The notes: generated by a model not told the origin, from the sequence alone. A stretch of DNA of 64,000 bases from Skermanella aerolata KACC 11604 (GCF_000936425.1 NZ_AVFK01000002.1:124001-188000), one strand, 5' to 3'; counted from the first letter of the stretch, positions 24,906-34,668 are shown. A program made the numbers and translations.

Positions 24906-25759
24906 TTACATCTGCTCCTTCTGCGCGCCGGAACCGTCCCGCGCCGGGCCGAGTACCGGCTCGTCTCCCATCGGAGTTGCCTGCACCGCCGTGAACTGTC
25001 CCTTGCCGTCCATCGACGGACCGGCGCTGTAACGGCCGGCGGGGGGAGGATTGCCGTCCTTGTCGGTGCCGAAGAAGGCGTAGCTGAATTCCTGCTTCTC
25101 CAGGCTCTGGTCGAAGCTGTTGGGGATCGGCAGTGCCGCGGTGCCGCCCAGTTCCTCGATCACGGCCAGCCACTGCTGCTGGTGCATGGTGTCGCGGGCG
25201 ATCAGGAAGCTCAGCATGTCCTTCATGCCGGGATCGTGCGCGGCGTTGTAGAGCCGGACCGCCAGCGTCCTGCCGGTTGCCTCGGCGGTGACGTTAGCGA
25301 ACATGTCGCCGGCAAGGTTGCCGCTGGCGTAGACGTGCGAGCAGTCGAACGGAACGCCGTCGGAGTTGCCGGGGAATGCCGCCAGACCGGTGGAGAGCAG
25401 GTGCTTATGAAGCATGCCCTCCACCATGTGGCGCGGACGCTCGCCGCCCATCACTGCATTGACGACAGGGTTGGCTGCCGCCGCGGTTTCCTGGAGCGAC
25501 AGCGGCGCTTCCTCCAGGTTCAGGGCGACGGCAGTCGCCAGCATCTCGATATGGCCGATTTCTTAGTCGCGGTATGAAGAAGCATGTCACGATACTTGGT
25601 CGTCGGACCGCGTGCACCCCATGCCTGGAAGAAGTACTGAAGACAGACGCGGATTTCTCCTTCGATGCCGCCGATGGCTTGTTGTAGCTGCCGCGCGAAC
25701 AATGGGTCGGGAGTTTCGACACGGACCGGATACTGTAAGCGCTTGTCGTGATAGTACAC
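24906..25759 (-). pseudogene. Manganese catalase, disrupted by a one-base frameshift
   Basis: Two frames together read as a manganese catalase of about 284 residues. The first encodes HDKRLQYPVRVETPDP, IGGIEGEIRVCLQYFFQAW and KYRDMLLHTAT. The second encodes EIGHIEMLATAVALNLE, VPFDCSHVYASGNLAGDM, EATGRTLAVRLYN and DTMHQQQWLAVIEELGG. The frames meet at about 25564, where one G is missing (ACT-AAGAAATC instead of ACTGAAGAAATC). The break falls in the EExxHIEML metal-ligand motif. GTG at 25759 has an AGAGGA site. The enzyme would dismutate H2O2 with a dimanganese centre. It is either a recent pseudogene or a sequencing error. Confidence 0.85.
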
Positions 25760-25879
25760 GGGTCTGTCCTCTGTATTACGGGAAGGTGCCCCCGCAAACA
25801 GGACCACGCGCCGCCTGTTATCGGTTGAAATTGCAGTAAATCGAAAGAGGAAAACACGACCGATCGATATCCGGATCAG

Positions 25880-27007
25880 CTAGAACATGATGAGCTGGCG
25901 CACGGCGGTTCCGTCCGCCAGCTTGTCGAACGCCTCGTTGATCTCGTCCAGCTTGATGTGGTCGCTCATCAGGGCATCGACCGGCAGCTTGCCTTTCTTG
26001 AACAGGCGGATGTAGCGCGGGATGTCCCGGCTGGGGATGCCGCCGCCGAGATAGCTGCCCTTCAGCGTCCGCTCCTCCGCCACCAGGGTCACGGCCGGGA
26101 TCGACATCATCTTGGACGGGTTCGCCAGCCCGGATGAAACGGTGGTCCCGCCGCGTTTTGTGATCCGGTAGGCCATTTCCAGCGCCGGGGCCGAACCGGC
26201 CATCTCGAAGGCATAATCGACTCCGCCGCCGGTCGCCTGCTTGATGGCGGCTTCGACATCCGGAGCGCCGGCGTTGAAGACATCGGTGGCGCCCAGTTGC
26301 CGGGCAAGGTCGAGCTTGCGGTCGATCATGTCGATGGCGACCACTCGGTCGGCACCCGCCATGATGCAGCCGAGCATCGCGTTGAGGCCGACGCCGCCCA
26401 AGCCGATCACGGCGACGCTGGCTCCGGCGAAGACCTTGGCGGTATTGACGACGGCGCCGACTCCCGTCAGCACGGCACAGCCGAACAGCGCCGCCTCGTC
26501 GAACGGGATGTCGGGGTCGATCTTCACGGCGGAGCGAGCGGACACCACGGCGTATTCGGCGAAGGCGGAAACGCCGACATGGTGATGGACCGGCTTGCCA
26601 TGCGGTCCGGTGATCCGCATGCCGCCGCCCAGCAGGGTGCCGGCCGCGTTGGCCGCGGCACCCGGTTCGCACAAGGCGGGCCTGCCTTCGGAGCAGGGGC
26701 CGCAGCGGCCGCAGCTCGGCACGAAGACGAGGGCGACATGGTCGCCCGGCTCGAAGCCTTGGGTACCTTCGCCGACCTGCTCGACGATGCCCGCCGCTTC
26801 ATGGCCGATCGCCATCGGCATCGGGCGGGGCCGGTCGCCGTTGATGACGGACAGGTCGGAGTGGCAGAGGCCGGCGGCCTTGATCCGGACCAGCAACTCG
26901 TCGCGGCCGGGAGGCGCCAGCTCGACTTCCTCGATATGCAGGGGCTTGCTGTCGGCATAGGGGCGGAGAAGCCCGATTTCATGCAGGACGGCGGCTCTGG
27001 CCTTCAT
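25880..27007 (-). CDS. Zinc-dependent alcohol dehydrogenase (MDR family)
   Basis: The 375-residue medium-chain dehydrogenase has catalytic zinc ligands (GLCHSDLSV and GHEAAGIVEQVG) and the structural zinc cluster CGRCGPCSEGRPALC. A Rossmann motif follows (VAVIGLGGVGLNAMLG) with an acidic residue in VVAIDMIDRK, favouring NAD(H). The pattern is close to S-(hydroxymethyl)glutathione/aryl-alcohol dehydrogenase-like class III relatives, but the substrate is not clear. It is monocistronic, downstream of the hydrolase on the same strand with about 100 bases between them. Confidence 0.9.
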   Translation of the reverse strand: MKARAAVLHEIGLLRPYADSKPLHIEEVELAPPGRDELLVRIKAAGLCHSDLSVINGDRPRPMPMAIGHEAAGIVEQVGEGTQGFEPGDHVALVFVPSCGRCGPCSEGRPALCEPGAAANAAGTLLGGGMRITGPHGKPVHHHVGVSAFAEYAVVSARSAVKIDPDIPFDEAALFGCAVLTGVGAVVNTAKVFAGASVAVIGLGGVGLNAMLGCIMAGADRVVAIDMIDRKLDLARQLGATDVFNAGAPDVEAAIKQATGGGVDYAFEMAGSAPALEMAYRITKRGGTTVSSGLANPSKMMSIPAVTLVAEERTLKGSYLGGGIPSRDIPRYIRLFKKGKLPVDALMSDHIKLDEINEAFDKLADGTAVRQLIMF

Positions 27008-27109
27008 GGTTCCGCTTCCTCGAGTGGTGTGCGTTTCTCGTTATCCGACTTCATTGATAACCGATTACACCATCCCAAGGGGTGGAAAAGCGGAAAGGAT
27101 GGGGCCGCG

Positions 27110-28312
27110 TTACGGCAGGCGGCGCAGCACGGTGTCGAGTGCGGCTGCGCCGTCGCGCGAGTGCCATGAACCGGCCAGCGCGCCGTCCGGACGCAGCCGG
27201 TAGCGGAGCTGGTTCAAGTCCGGCTCGTCGAACACGAGCTCGCCCTTGGTGAAACGGCCGTTTCGGCGGGAGGACTCGGCGCGTTCTTCCGGGACAAGGC
27301 CGGCGCCCAGCAGGTAGGTCGCGGAGACGCGCTCACCCTCAGCCTCTCTCGTGACGCTGTCGATGCGCAGCGTCACTTCCCGGCCGTTCCGGTAGAAGCC
27401 GTACCAGGAGCCTTTCAGGTCGAAGCTGGCGGCAGGGCTTGCCGCCGCCAGGGTGGCGCCGACGCGGACCGGTTTTCGGTCGGCAGCGGGACGCCGTCCC
27501 CAGGGAGATTCGCAAGTCTCCTCGTCAGCATCCGTGCGGATGGAACCGGCAATGAACCGGCCGATGCAGGAGGCGAAACGGCGGGCAAAGAGGCCGCTCG
27601 CCGCTGCCGAATGGCCGATCAGGTCGGCGGGCTGGTCGATGATGAGGTCGCGTGACCGCCGTTCGGCGGCAGCCAGGATGGCGCGGGAGGCATCGGCCCG
27701 GCCGCCGGGATCGTAGGAGTCGCCGTGGAAGAAGACCAGCATGACCGGAGTGTCGCCGATTTGCCCGAGCAGGCGGTAAAGCTCGGTAGCATTGGCCCGC
27801 CATGTTTCGAACGACTCGGAGAAGCTGCCATAGGCGGCGGGCGCCGTGGCGATCACGGCGTCCGCTACGCCATCTTCCGCAACGGCGGCCAGCGCCGCGA
27901 AGGCGCCGAAGCTCTGGCCGGCGACGCCGATCCGCTGGTAGCCCTGGGCGCGCAGGTCGCGCGCGGCTCTGGCTAGCCGGGACGCCGTGCCCGACAGGCT
28001 CTCCGCCTCGCGCAGGCGGTTCAGCCGGAAGGTGTCCCAGCCCTGTTCGCCCAGCGCCTTGACATAAGGCGGGGTGGGAGAACGCGAGTCCTCGTCATGC
28101 ATCGAAAGGCCATGCGCCCAGATCACGGCGCCGGAGGCTTGGGCGGTGCCGAGCGGCGTCCGCTCCGGAGTAGCGGGCTCCACCCACATGGTTGGCTTGA
28201 CCGGAGCTGCCGAGGCCGGCAACGGTATCGTAGCTTGAGCGGTCAGCAGAAGCACCAGCGCAATGCCTGCCGATACCCAGTCCGTCCGGTCCCGAAGCCA
28301 ACGCCAACCCAT
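27110..28312 (-). CDS. Exported alpha/beta hydrolase (dienelactone hydrolase-like)
   Basis: The 400-residue protein has an N-terminal signal or anchor (GIALVLLLTAQATIPLPASA). An alpha/beta-hydrolase core has the oxyanion region GAVIWAHGLS and nucleophile elbow GQSFGAF, with HGDSYDPGG as the likely acid region. A C-terminal beta-rich domain follows (SFDLKGSWYGFYRNGREVTLRIDSV ... YRLRPDGALAGSWHSRDG) resembling a lipocalin-like sensor or carbohydrate-type module. It probably acts in the periplasm; the substrate is unknown. It is divergent from the BMP-type importer operon, with about 290 bases between the starts. Confidence 0.75.
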   Translation of the reverse strand: MGWRWLRDRTDWVSAGIALVLLLTAQATIPLPASAAPVKPTMWVEPATPERTPLGTAQASGAVIWAHGLSMHDEDSRSPTPPYVKALGEQGWDTFRLNRLREAESLSGTASRLARAARDLRAQGYQRIGVAGQSFGAFAALAAVAEDGVADAVIATAPAAYGSFSESFETWRANATELYRLLGQIGDTPVMLVFFHGDSYDPGGRADASRAILAAAERRSRDLIIDQPADLIGHSAAASGLFARRFASCIGRFIAGSIRTDADEETCESPWGRRPAADRKPVRVGATLAAASPAASFDLKGSWYGFYRNGREVTLRIDSVTREAEGERVSATYLLGAGLVPEERAESSRRNGRFTKGELVFDEPDLNQLRYRLRPDGALAGSWHSRDGAAALDTVLRRLP

Positions 28313-28598
28313 CGCCGCAACCCGATTTCCATGTATCCACGCTCCGGTTGAGCATCAGGCAGCCGTAGTGAAAAATAGGTTAGGATCGGGGACTCATCCG
28401 GTTGCGACATTGCGGCCGGCCCGCATTTCTCGATAAATGCCGCCCATGCCCAGGTATTAGGCAGGATCTGGACAGACGCCGCAAAGCTATGCTCCTCTCG
28501 GACGGAGAGGGGCCGTGGCGTCACGTCCTGGTCCGTGGCATGAGGGTTGCTACCGGGCTGAGATGACAAAGAAAATACCGGATAGAGGGGCTGACGGG

Positions 28599-29627
28599 AT
28601 GAGCGGGTTTTCAGGACGCAGGATCGGGCGGCGGGTTTTGCTGGCGGCGACCGGGATCGTGGCGGGTGCCTTGGCGCTGACGGGTGGAGCCACTGCTGGC
28701 TTCGCCCAGGACAAGACCAAGATCAAGGTCGCCAGCGTCTATACCGTTCCGATCGAGCAGCAGTGGGTCGGACGCATCCACAAAGCGTTGAAGGAAGCCG
28801 AGTCTCGGGGCGAGATCGAGTATGTCTGGGCCGAATCGGTGGCGGCCACCGACTACGAGCGGGTGATGCGCCAGTATGCCGAGGCCGGCCAGCAGCTTAT
28901 CGTTGGCGAGTCTTTCGCGGTTGAGCGGCCGGTGCGCGCGGTCGCCAAGGATTACCCCAAGACGGCTTTTCTGATGGGGTCGAGCTTCGGGCCGGCGGGG
29001 TCGAACCTGTCGGTGTTCGACAACTTCATCCAGGAGCCGGCCTACCTGACCGGGTTGATCGCCGGCGGCATGTCGAAGTCGGGCATCATCGGCATGGTCG
29101 GCGGATATCCGATTCCGGAAGTGAACCGGCTGATGAACGCCTTCATGCAGGGCGCCCGCGAGACCAACCCGCAGATCAAGTTCATGGTCAGCTTCATCGG
29201 CTCGTGGTTCGATCCGCCCAAGGCCAAGGAAGCGGCCTTCGCGATGATCGACCGTGGTGCCGACATCATGTATGCCGAGCGCTTCGGCGTGTCGGACGCC
29301 GCCAAGGAGCGCGGCAAGCTGGCGATCGGCAACGTGATCGACACCCAGGCGCAATACCCCGAGACGGTGGTCGCGAGCGCCCTGTGGCATATGGAGCCGA
29401 CCATCTTCCGCGCCATCGCGGCGGTTCGCGAGAACAAGTTCAGCGCCGAGGACTACGGCCAGTTCAGCACCATGAAGTTCGGCGGGTCGAGCCTGTCGCC
29501 GCTGGGGACCTTCGAGAAGAAGATCCCCGAGGCTGTGTTGGCCAAGGTCAAGGAGCGTGAGCAGGAAATCCGCGACGGCCTGTTCCGCGTCGACGTCAAC
29601 GACAGTGAGCCGAAGTCGTCGATGTGA
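28599..29627 (+). CDS. BMP-family ABC transporter substrate-binding protein
   Basis: The 342-residue protein has a twin-arginine-like signal (GRRIGRRVLLAATG, cut near GFAQ). A BMP/PnrA domain follows: VASVYTVPIEQQWVGRIHKAL, FLMGSSFGPAGSNLSVFDNFIQEPAYLTGLIAG, IGMVGGYPIPEVNRLMNAF and ADIMYAERFGVSDAAKERG. BMP proteins bind nucleosides or bases in the periplasm. ATG at 28599 has GAGGGG 8 bases upstream; ATG at 28563 is a weaker alternative. It begins an operon with an ATPase, two permeases and a CodA-like deaminase. Confidence 0.92.
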   Translation: MSGFSGRRIGRRVLLAATGIVAGALALTGGATAGFAQDKTKIKVASVYTVPIEQQWVGRIHKALKEAESRGEIEYVWAESVAATDYERVMRQYAEAGQQLIVGESFAVERPVRAVAKDYPKTAFLMGSSFGPAGSNLSVFDNFIQEPAYLTGLIAGGMSKSGIIGMVGGYPIPEVNRLMNAFMQGARETNPQIKFMVSFIGSWFDPPKAKEAAFAMIDRGADIMYAERFGVSDAAKERGKLAIGNVIDTQAQYPETVVASALWHMEPTIFRAIAAVRENKFSAEDYGQFSTMKFGGSSLSPLGTFEKKIPEAVLAKVKEREQEIRDGLFRVDVNDSEPKSSM

Positions 29628-29653
29628 TGAAGCCCAGGAGTTAAGGGGGCTTC

Positions 29654-31174
29654 ATGCACGAGGTCGTACTGAGATTGGCAGGGGTGACCAAGCGCTTCGG
29701 CGCTCTGGTCGCCAACGACGATATCTCGCTGGAGCTTCGGCGCGGCGAGGTCATGGCGCTGCTGGGGGAGAACGGTGCCGGCAAGACGACGCTGATGAAC
29801 ATCCTGTTCGGCCATTACGTGGCCGATGAGGGGAGCATCGAGGCGTTCGGCAAGCCGCTGCCGGGCGGATCGCCCAAGGCGGCGCTGGCCGCTGGCATCT
29901 GCATGGTGCATCAGCACTTCACCCTGGCCGACAACCTGTCGGTGCTGGACAACGTGATCCTGGGGACGGAGCCGCTGTGGCGTTTCCGGTCGGATCGCGG
30001 CGCCGCGGCCGCCAAGCTGTCGGCGCTGGCGGAGCGGTTCGGCCTGACGGTCGATCCCGCGGCGCCTGTGGGCAGCCTGTCGGTGGGGGAGCGCCAGCGG
30101 GTCGAGATCCTGAAGGCGCTCTACCGCGATGCCCGCATCCTGATTCTGGACGAGCCGACGGCCGTCCTGACGCCGCAGGAAAGTGAACGGCTGTTCTCGA
30201 CGCTGAAACTGCTGACGGCGGAAGGGCTGGGCGTCATCTTCATCAGTCACAAGATGAACGAGGTGATGGCCGCCAGCGATACCGTCGGCGTGCTGCGCGG
30301 AGGCAAGCTGGTGGCGATCCGCCGCACGGCGGAGACGGACCGAAGCGAGCTGGCGGAGCTGATGATCGGCCGGACGCTGAAGGCTCCCGCCGTCGAGCCG
30401 ATGGAGCCGGCGGAGCCGGTGCTGACTTTGGCCGGGGTTACCGTGCGGGCGGCGCGCGGCATGCTGGACCGGGCCGACCTTGTCGTTCGGCGGCATCAGA
30501 TCGTCGGCATCGCCGGCGTTTCCGGCAATGGGCAGGCGGCGCTGGCGGATCTGGTCAGCGGCCTGGGCGTGCCGGACGATGGGCGGCTGGAGGTCTTCGG
30601 CAAGCCGGTCGTGGTGGCGGGACCGCTGGAGATGGTCAAGCGCGGCGTGGCGCGCATTCCGGAGGACCGTCACGCGACCGGGCTGGTCGGCGACATGGCG
30701 GTCTGGGAGAACCTGATCGCCGAACGGGTCCGGCTGCCGGAATTCTCGCGCCTCGGGTTCCTGAGGCGGGATGCCGCCAGAGCGCGGGCGCGAGAGGTCA
30801 TCAAGGACTACGACGTGCGCTGTCCGGGACCGGACGCGGTGTCGCGGCTGCTGTCCGGCGGCAATATGCAGAAGCTGATCCTGGGCCGGACGCTCAGCTA
30901 CAAGCCGGGACTGATCCTGGCCAACCAACCGACGCGCGGGCTGGATGTCGGCGCCGTCGCCTATGTCCATGAACAATTGCTGGCGGCTCGCAAGGCCGGA
31001 GCGGGAGTGCTGCTGATTTCGGAGGATCTGGACGAGTTGCTGGCCCTGGCCGATCAGGTCGCGGTGATCCATCGGGGACGCCTGTCGCCGCCGATGCCGC
31101 GCGCCGCCGTAACGATATGTCAATTGGGATTAGCCATGGCCGGACATTGGGAGGAGTTGCCCGATGTGGCTTGA
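29654..31174 (+). CDS. ABC transporter ATP-binding protein, two fused ATPase domains (nucleoside type)
   Basis: The 506-residue protein carries two ABC domains. The first has Walker A GENGAGKTT (38-46), signature LSVGERQR and ILDEPTAVLTP. The second lacks a canonical Walker A (GVSGNGQAA), has the LLSGGNMQK signature and LANQPTRGLD. This RbsA/YufO-like layout is standard for BMP-type nucleoside importers, where the second site is degenerate. It follows the binding-protein gene by 26 bases and overlaps the next permease start by 11 bases. Confidence 0.93.
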   Translation: MHEVVLRLAGVTKRFGALVANDDISLELRRGEVMALLGENGAGKTTLMNILFGHYVADEGSIEAFGKPLPGGSPKAALAAGICMVHQHFTLADNLSVLDNVILGTEPLWRFRSDRGAAAAKLSALAERFGLTVDPAAPVGSLSVGERQRVEILKALYRDARILILDEPTAVLTPQESERLFSTLKLLTAEGLGVIFISHKMNEVMAASDTVGVLRGGKLVAIRRTAETDRSELAELMIGRTLKAPAVEPMEPAEPVLTLAGVTVRAARGMLDRADLVVRRHQIVGIAGVSGNGQAALADLVSGLGVPDDGRLEVFGKPVVVAGPLEMVKRGVARIPEDRHATGLVGDMAVWENLIAERVRLPEFSRLGFLRRDAARARAREVIKDYDVRCPGPDAVSRLLSGGNMQKLILGRTLSYKPGLILANQPTRGLDVGAVAYVHEQLLAARKAGAGVLLISEDLDELLALADQVAVIHRGRLSPPMPRAAVTICQLGLAMAGHWEELPDVA

Positions 31175-32228
31175 ACCGCGCGAGCATGTCTCGGTCGCGG
31201 TCCGCGTGCTGGCTCCCGTCGGGGCCGTGGTCGCGGCGCTGGCGCTGTGCGCCGTGCTGATCGCCTGGACGGGAACGGGAGTGGTGCAGGCCTACGGACT
31301 GCTGTACCAGGGCGCGCTGGGCTCGCAATTCGCCCTGGCCGAGACGCTGACGCGGGCTACCCCGCTGATGCTGACGGGTCTTGCGGTGGCGGTGGCGTTC
31401 CGGGCGAAGCTTTGGAACATCGGGGCCGAAGGGCAACTCTACGCGGGCGCCCTGGTCGCCGTGCTGCTGGGGAGCGGACCGCTGGAGCTTCCCGCCTGGG
31501 CGCTGCTGCCGATCGTCCTGATCGGCGGAGCGCTGGCGGGGTCCTTGCTGCTGGTCGGCCCGACCGTGCTGAAGACGCGGTTCGGCGTCGACGAGGTCGT
31601 GACGACGCTACTGCTCAATTTCATCGTGCTGCTGTTCGTTTCCATGATGCTGGAAGGACCGTTGAAGGACCCGATGGGTATGGGCTGGCCGCAGAGCGCG
31701 CCGGTGCTGCCGGAGGCGGAGTTGCCGAAGCTGGTGGAGCGCTCGCGGCTTCACTGGGGACTCGTGCTGGCGATGGCGGCATCCGTCGTGCTCTGGGTGA
31801 TGAACACCCGAACGGTGTGGGGCTACGAAATCAAGGCGGTCGGCGCCAATCCGCGCGCGGCCGGGTTTGCCGGGATTGCCGTGAACGGCGTGATGCTGCG
31901 GGTGGCCTTGCTGTCGGGCGGACTGGCCGGGCTGGCGGGAGCCGCCGAGATCGCCGGGCTGCGCGGATACCTGACGTTGGACCTGTCTCCGGGCTTCGGC
32001 TACAGCGGTATCGTCGTGGCGATGCTGGCCCAGCTTCATCCGCTGGCGGTGGTGGCGGCTTCGGTGTTCGTCGCCGGGATCTTCGTCGGAGCCGACGCCA
32101 TGAGCAGAAGCGTGCCGGTACCGAACTACATCGCCGACGTCCTGGTGGCGGTCAGCCTGCTGTGCATCCTGGTCGCGGGCTTCCTGGTGCGGTACCGGGT
32201 GCGCCTGTCCGGGGTCCGGGCCGGATGA
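31164..32228 (+). CDS. ABC transporter permease (BPD_transp_2, nucleoside type), first subunit
   Basis: The 354-residue inner-membrane protein has eight or more hydrophobic helices. Family landmarks are LTRATPLMLTGLAVAVAFRAKLWNIGAEGQLYAGAL, TRFGVDEVVTTLLLNFIVLL, KAVGANPRAAGFAGIAV and GFGYSGIVVAMLAQLHPLAV. It resembles YufP/NupP-type subunits of BMP importers. The start overlaps the ATPase gene end. It pairs with the next gene. Confidence 0.93.
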   Translation: MWLEPREHVSVAVRVLAPVGAVVAALALCAVLIAWTGTGVVQAYGLLYQGALGSQFALAETLTRATPLMLTGLAVAVAFRAKLWNIGAEGQLYAGALVAVLLGSGPLELPAWALLPIVLIGGALAGSLLLVGPTVLKTRFGVDEVVTTLLLNFIVLLFVSMMLEGPLKDPMGMGWPQSAPVLPEAELPKLVERSRLHWGLVLAMAASVVLWVMNTRTVWGYEIKAVGANPRAAGFAGIAVNGVMLRVALLSGGLAGLAGAAEIAGLRGYLTLDLSPGFGYSGIVVAMLAQLHPLAVVAASVFVAGIFVGADAMSRSVPVPNYIADVLVAVSLLCILVAGFLVRYRVRLSGVRAG

Positions 32229-32243
32229 GGGGCGGGAGGGAAC

Positions 32244-33191
32244 ATGACTGACATTCTCGACCTGCTGGCATCGGCGGCGTTCTGGACGGCCACTCTGCGG
32301 ATCGCGACGCCCTATATCCTGGGCACGCTGGGGGAACTGGTCTGCGAGCGGGCCGGGGTGCTGAACCTGGGCATCGAAGGCATCATGACGCTGGGCGCCA
32401 TGGCCGGCTGGATGACCGTCTACCAGGGCGGCGACCTGTGGACCGGCGTGATGGTCGCAGCCTTGGCGGGCGGCATGCTGGGACTGCTGCATGCGCTGCT
32501 GACGGTGCCCCTGGGACTGTCGCAGCACGTCACCGGGATCGGCGTCACGCTGCTGGGGACCAGCCTGTCCTATTACGTCTACCGTATGGTGCTGCCTCAG
32601 GTTTCCAGCCCGCCGACGATCGAGCCGTTCCAGCCTTGGGCGGTTCCGGTGCTGTCGGAAATCCCGGTGATCGGACAGGCGCTGTTCAACCAGACGCCGC
32701 TGACCTATGCGGCACTGGCGGCGGTCGGGCTGGTGGCCTGGGTGCTGTACCGGACGCCGCTGGGTCTGGGGGTCAGGATGGTCGGCGAGAACCCCGCCGC
32801 GGCTGAGGCACAGGGGATCAGCGTGACGGCGGTCCGGATGGGGGCGGTCGTCTGCGGCAGCGCGCTGATGGCGGTGGGCGGGGCATTCCTGACGCTGTCC
32901 GCCTTTAACGCGTTCTTCTTCAACATGATCAATGGCCGGGGCTGGATCTGCATCGCCCTTGTCGTGTTCGCCTCGTGGCGGCCGGGCAAGGCGTTGCTGG
33001 GTGCGGTGCTGTTCGCGGCATTCGACGCCCTGCAATTGAGATTGCAGCAGATCGTTGGCCCGGCCCTGCCTTATCAGGTGTTTCTGATGTTGCCTTATGT
33101 GCTGAGTATCCTGGCCCTGGTGCTGATGTCCCGGCGCGCGGCCTATCCGCGCGCGTTGATGATCCCATTCAGGAAAGGGGAGCGGCATTGA
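32244..33191 (+). CDS. ABC transporter permease (BPD_transp_2, nucleoside type), second subunit
   Basis: The 315-residue membrane protein has TPYILGTLGELVCERAGVLNLGIEGIMTLGAM, GLSQHVTGIGVTLLG, GVRMVGENPAAAEAQGISV and RGWICIALVVFASWRPGKALLGAVLFAAFDALQLR, the signature of the smaller YufQ/NupQ-like permease. It begins 15 bases after the first permease. Its stop overlaps the start of the CodA-like gene (TGATG), so the deaminase is translationally coupled to the transporter. Confidence 0.93.
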   Translation: MTDILDLLASAAFWTATLRIATPYILGTLGELVCERAGVLNLGIEGIMTLGAMAGWMTVYQGGDLWTGVMVAALAGGMLGLLHALLTVPLGLSQHVTGIGVTLLGTSLSYYVYRMVLPQVSSPPTIEPFQPWAVPVLSEIPVIGQALFNQTPLTYAALAAVGLVAWVLYRTPLGLGVRMVGENPAAAEAQGISVTAVRMGAVVCGSALMAVGGAFLTLSAFNAFFFNMINGRGWICIALVVFASWRPGKALLGAVLFAAFDALQLRLQQIVGPALPYQVFLMLPYVLSILALVLMSRRAAYPRALMIPFRKGERH

Positions 33192-34468
33192 TGGACCTGA
33201 TCATACGGAACGCCAATCTGCCCGACGGGCGCGTCGGGATCGATATCGGGATCGAGGGCGGACGAATCGCGGCATTGGAGCAAGGGCTCCAGGCGAGCGC
33301 ACCCGAGGAGATCGATGCAACCGGCCGTCTGGTGACGCCGCCCTTCGTCGATCCGCATTTCCATATGGATGCGACGCTGAGCTATGGGTTGCCCAGGGTC
33401 AACCGGTCGGGGACGCTGCTGGAGGGCATCGCACTCTGGGGCGAGTTGAAGCCCCTGCTGACCCAGGAAGCGCTGATCGAGCGGGCGCTCGAATACTGCG
33501 ACTGGGCGGTCGGGCGCGGGTTGCTGGCGATCCGCACCCATGTCGATATCTGCGACCCCAGGCTGCTGGCTGTGGAAGCTCTGCTGGAGGTCAAGCGGCG
33601 GGTAGCGCCATATCTCGACCTGCAACTGGTGGCCTTTCCGCAGGACGGCTATCTGCGCTATCCGGGCGCGCCGGAGCTTCTGACTCGGGCGCTGGACATG
33701 GGCGTCGACGTCGTCGGCGGCATCCCGCATTTCGAGTGGACCATGGCCGACGGAGCGGCATCGGTGCGGATGCTCTGTGAGATCGCGGCGGAGCGGGGGC
33801 TTCGGATCGATCTGCATTGCGACGAAACGGATGACCCAATGTCGCGCCATATCGAGACGCTGGCGTTCGAGACTCAGAGAGTCGGATTGCAGGGCAGGGC
33901 GGTCGGCTCGCACCTGACGTCGATGCATTCGATGGACAACTACTATGTCAGCAAGCTGATCCCGCTGATGGCGGAGGCCGGATTGGGCGCGATCTCCAAC
34001 CCGCTGATCAACATCACGATCCAGGGACGGCACGACACCTATCCGAAACGACGCGGCATGACGCGGGTGCCGGAGCTAATGGCGGCGGGGCTGACCGTCG
34101 CGTTCGGGCATGACTGCGTGATGGACCCGTGGTACTCGCTGGGCTCCGGCGACATGCTGGAGGTCGCCGGCATGGGCGTCCACGTGGCGCAGATGACGTC
34201 GATCGACGGCATGCACGCGTGCTTCGAAGCTGTGACGACGAATGCAGCAAAGCTGATGGGACTGGAAGGCTATGGGTTGGTGCCAGGGTGCAACGCCGAT
34301 CTCGTAGTGCTTCAGGCGAGTGGCGTGGTTGAGGCGGTACGATTGAAGGCGACTCGCCTGTTCGTGCTGCGCCGGGGCAAGGTGGTGAGCCGGATGGCTC
34401 CGGCCGAAGCGATGCTGAACCTGGAAGGACGGCCGGCACGGACTGGGTTCGCAATCACCGGACGGTAA
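33191..34468 (+). CDS. codA: Cytosine deaminase-like amidohydrolase
   Basis: The 425-residue amidohydrolase has metal ligands HFH (His56, His58), LHCDETDDP (His and Glu of the active site), a SHLTSMHSM His, and FGHDCVMDPWYSLGSGDML with the catalytic Asp. The last two regions and GRHDTYPKRRGMTRV follow E. coli CodA closely, so hydrolysis of cytosine to uracil (or of a related aminated base) is likely. It is coupled to the BMP importer, implying uptake and deamination of the same base or nucleoside. The exact substrate is unproven. Confidence 0.83.
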   Translation: MDLIIRNANLPDGRVGIDIGIEGGRIAALEQGLQASAPEEIDATGRLVTPPFVDPHFHMDATLSYGLPRVNRSGTLLEGIALWGELKPLLTQEALIERALEYCDWAVGRGLLAIRTHVDICDPRLLAVEALLEVKRRVAPYLDLQLVAFPQDGYLRYPGAPELLTRALDMGVDVVGGIPHFEWTMADGAASVRMLCEIAAERGLRIDLHCDETDDPMSRHIETLAFETQRVGLQGRAVGSHLTSMHSMDNYYVSKLIPLMAEAGLGAISNPLINITIQGRHDTYPKRRGMTRVPELMAAGLTVAFGHDCVMDPWYSLGSGDMLEVAGMGVHVAQMTSIDGMHACFEAVTTNAAKLMGLEGYGLVPGCNADLVVLQASGVVEAVRLKATRLFVLRRGKVVSRMAPAEAMLNLEGRPARTGFAITGR

Positions 34469-34576
34469 AGCGCGTCAATTCCACGCGTGGCGCGGTACAG
34501 CCGCATTCCCTATGGAGAAAGTGCGGACAGCGACCGGGAATGTCCCGGCCGCCTCCGCTACTGAGGGAGTAGAACG

Positions 34577-34654
34577 ATGAGCAAACATCGTTTCACTCTC
34601 TGGATCAGGCTTAAGGCGTTCGGGACCAAGGTCCTGTTCGTCCTGCGGTTCTAA
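34577..34654 (+). CDS. Possible 25-residue basic membrane peptide
   Basis: ATG at 34577 follows a GAGGGAG ribosome site by 7 bases and encodes 25 residues: MSKHRFTLWIRLK, then a hydrophobic end (VLFVLRF). A strong hairpin sits 15 bases after the stop. Ribosome site, length and terminator make a neat unit, but the peptide is too short to judge by codon use and has no recognised relative. It could also be a leader peptide. Confidence 0.3.
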   Translation: MSKHRFTLWIRLKAFGTKVLFVLRF

Positions 34655-34668
34655 TCACAGAGTGGGCG

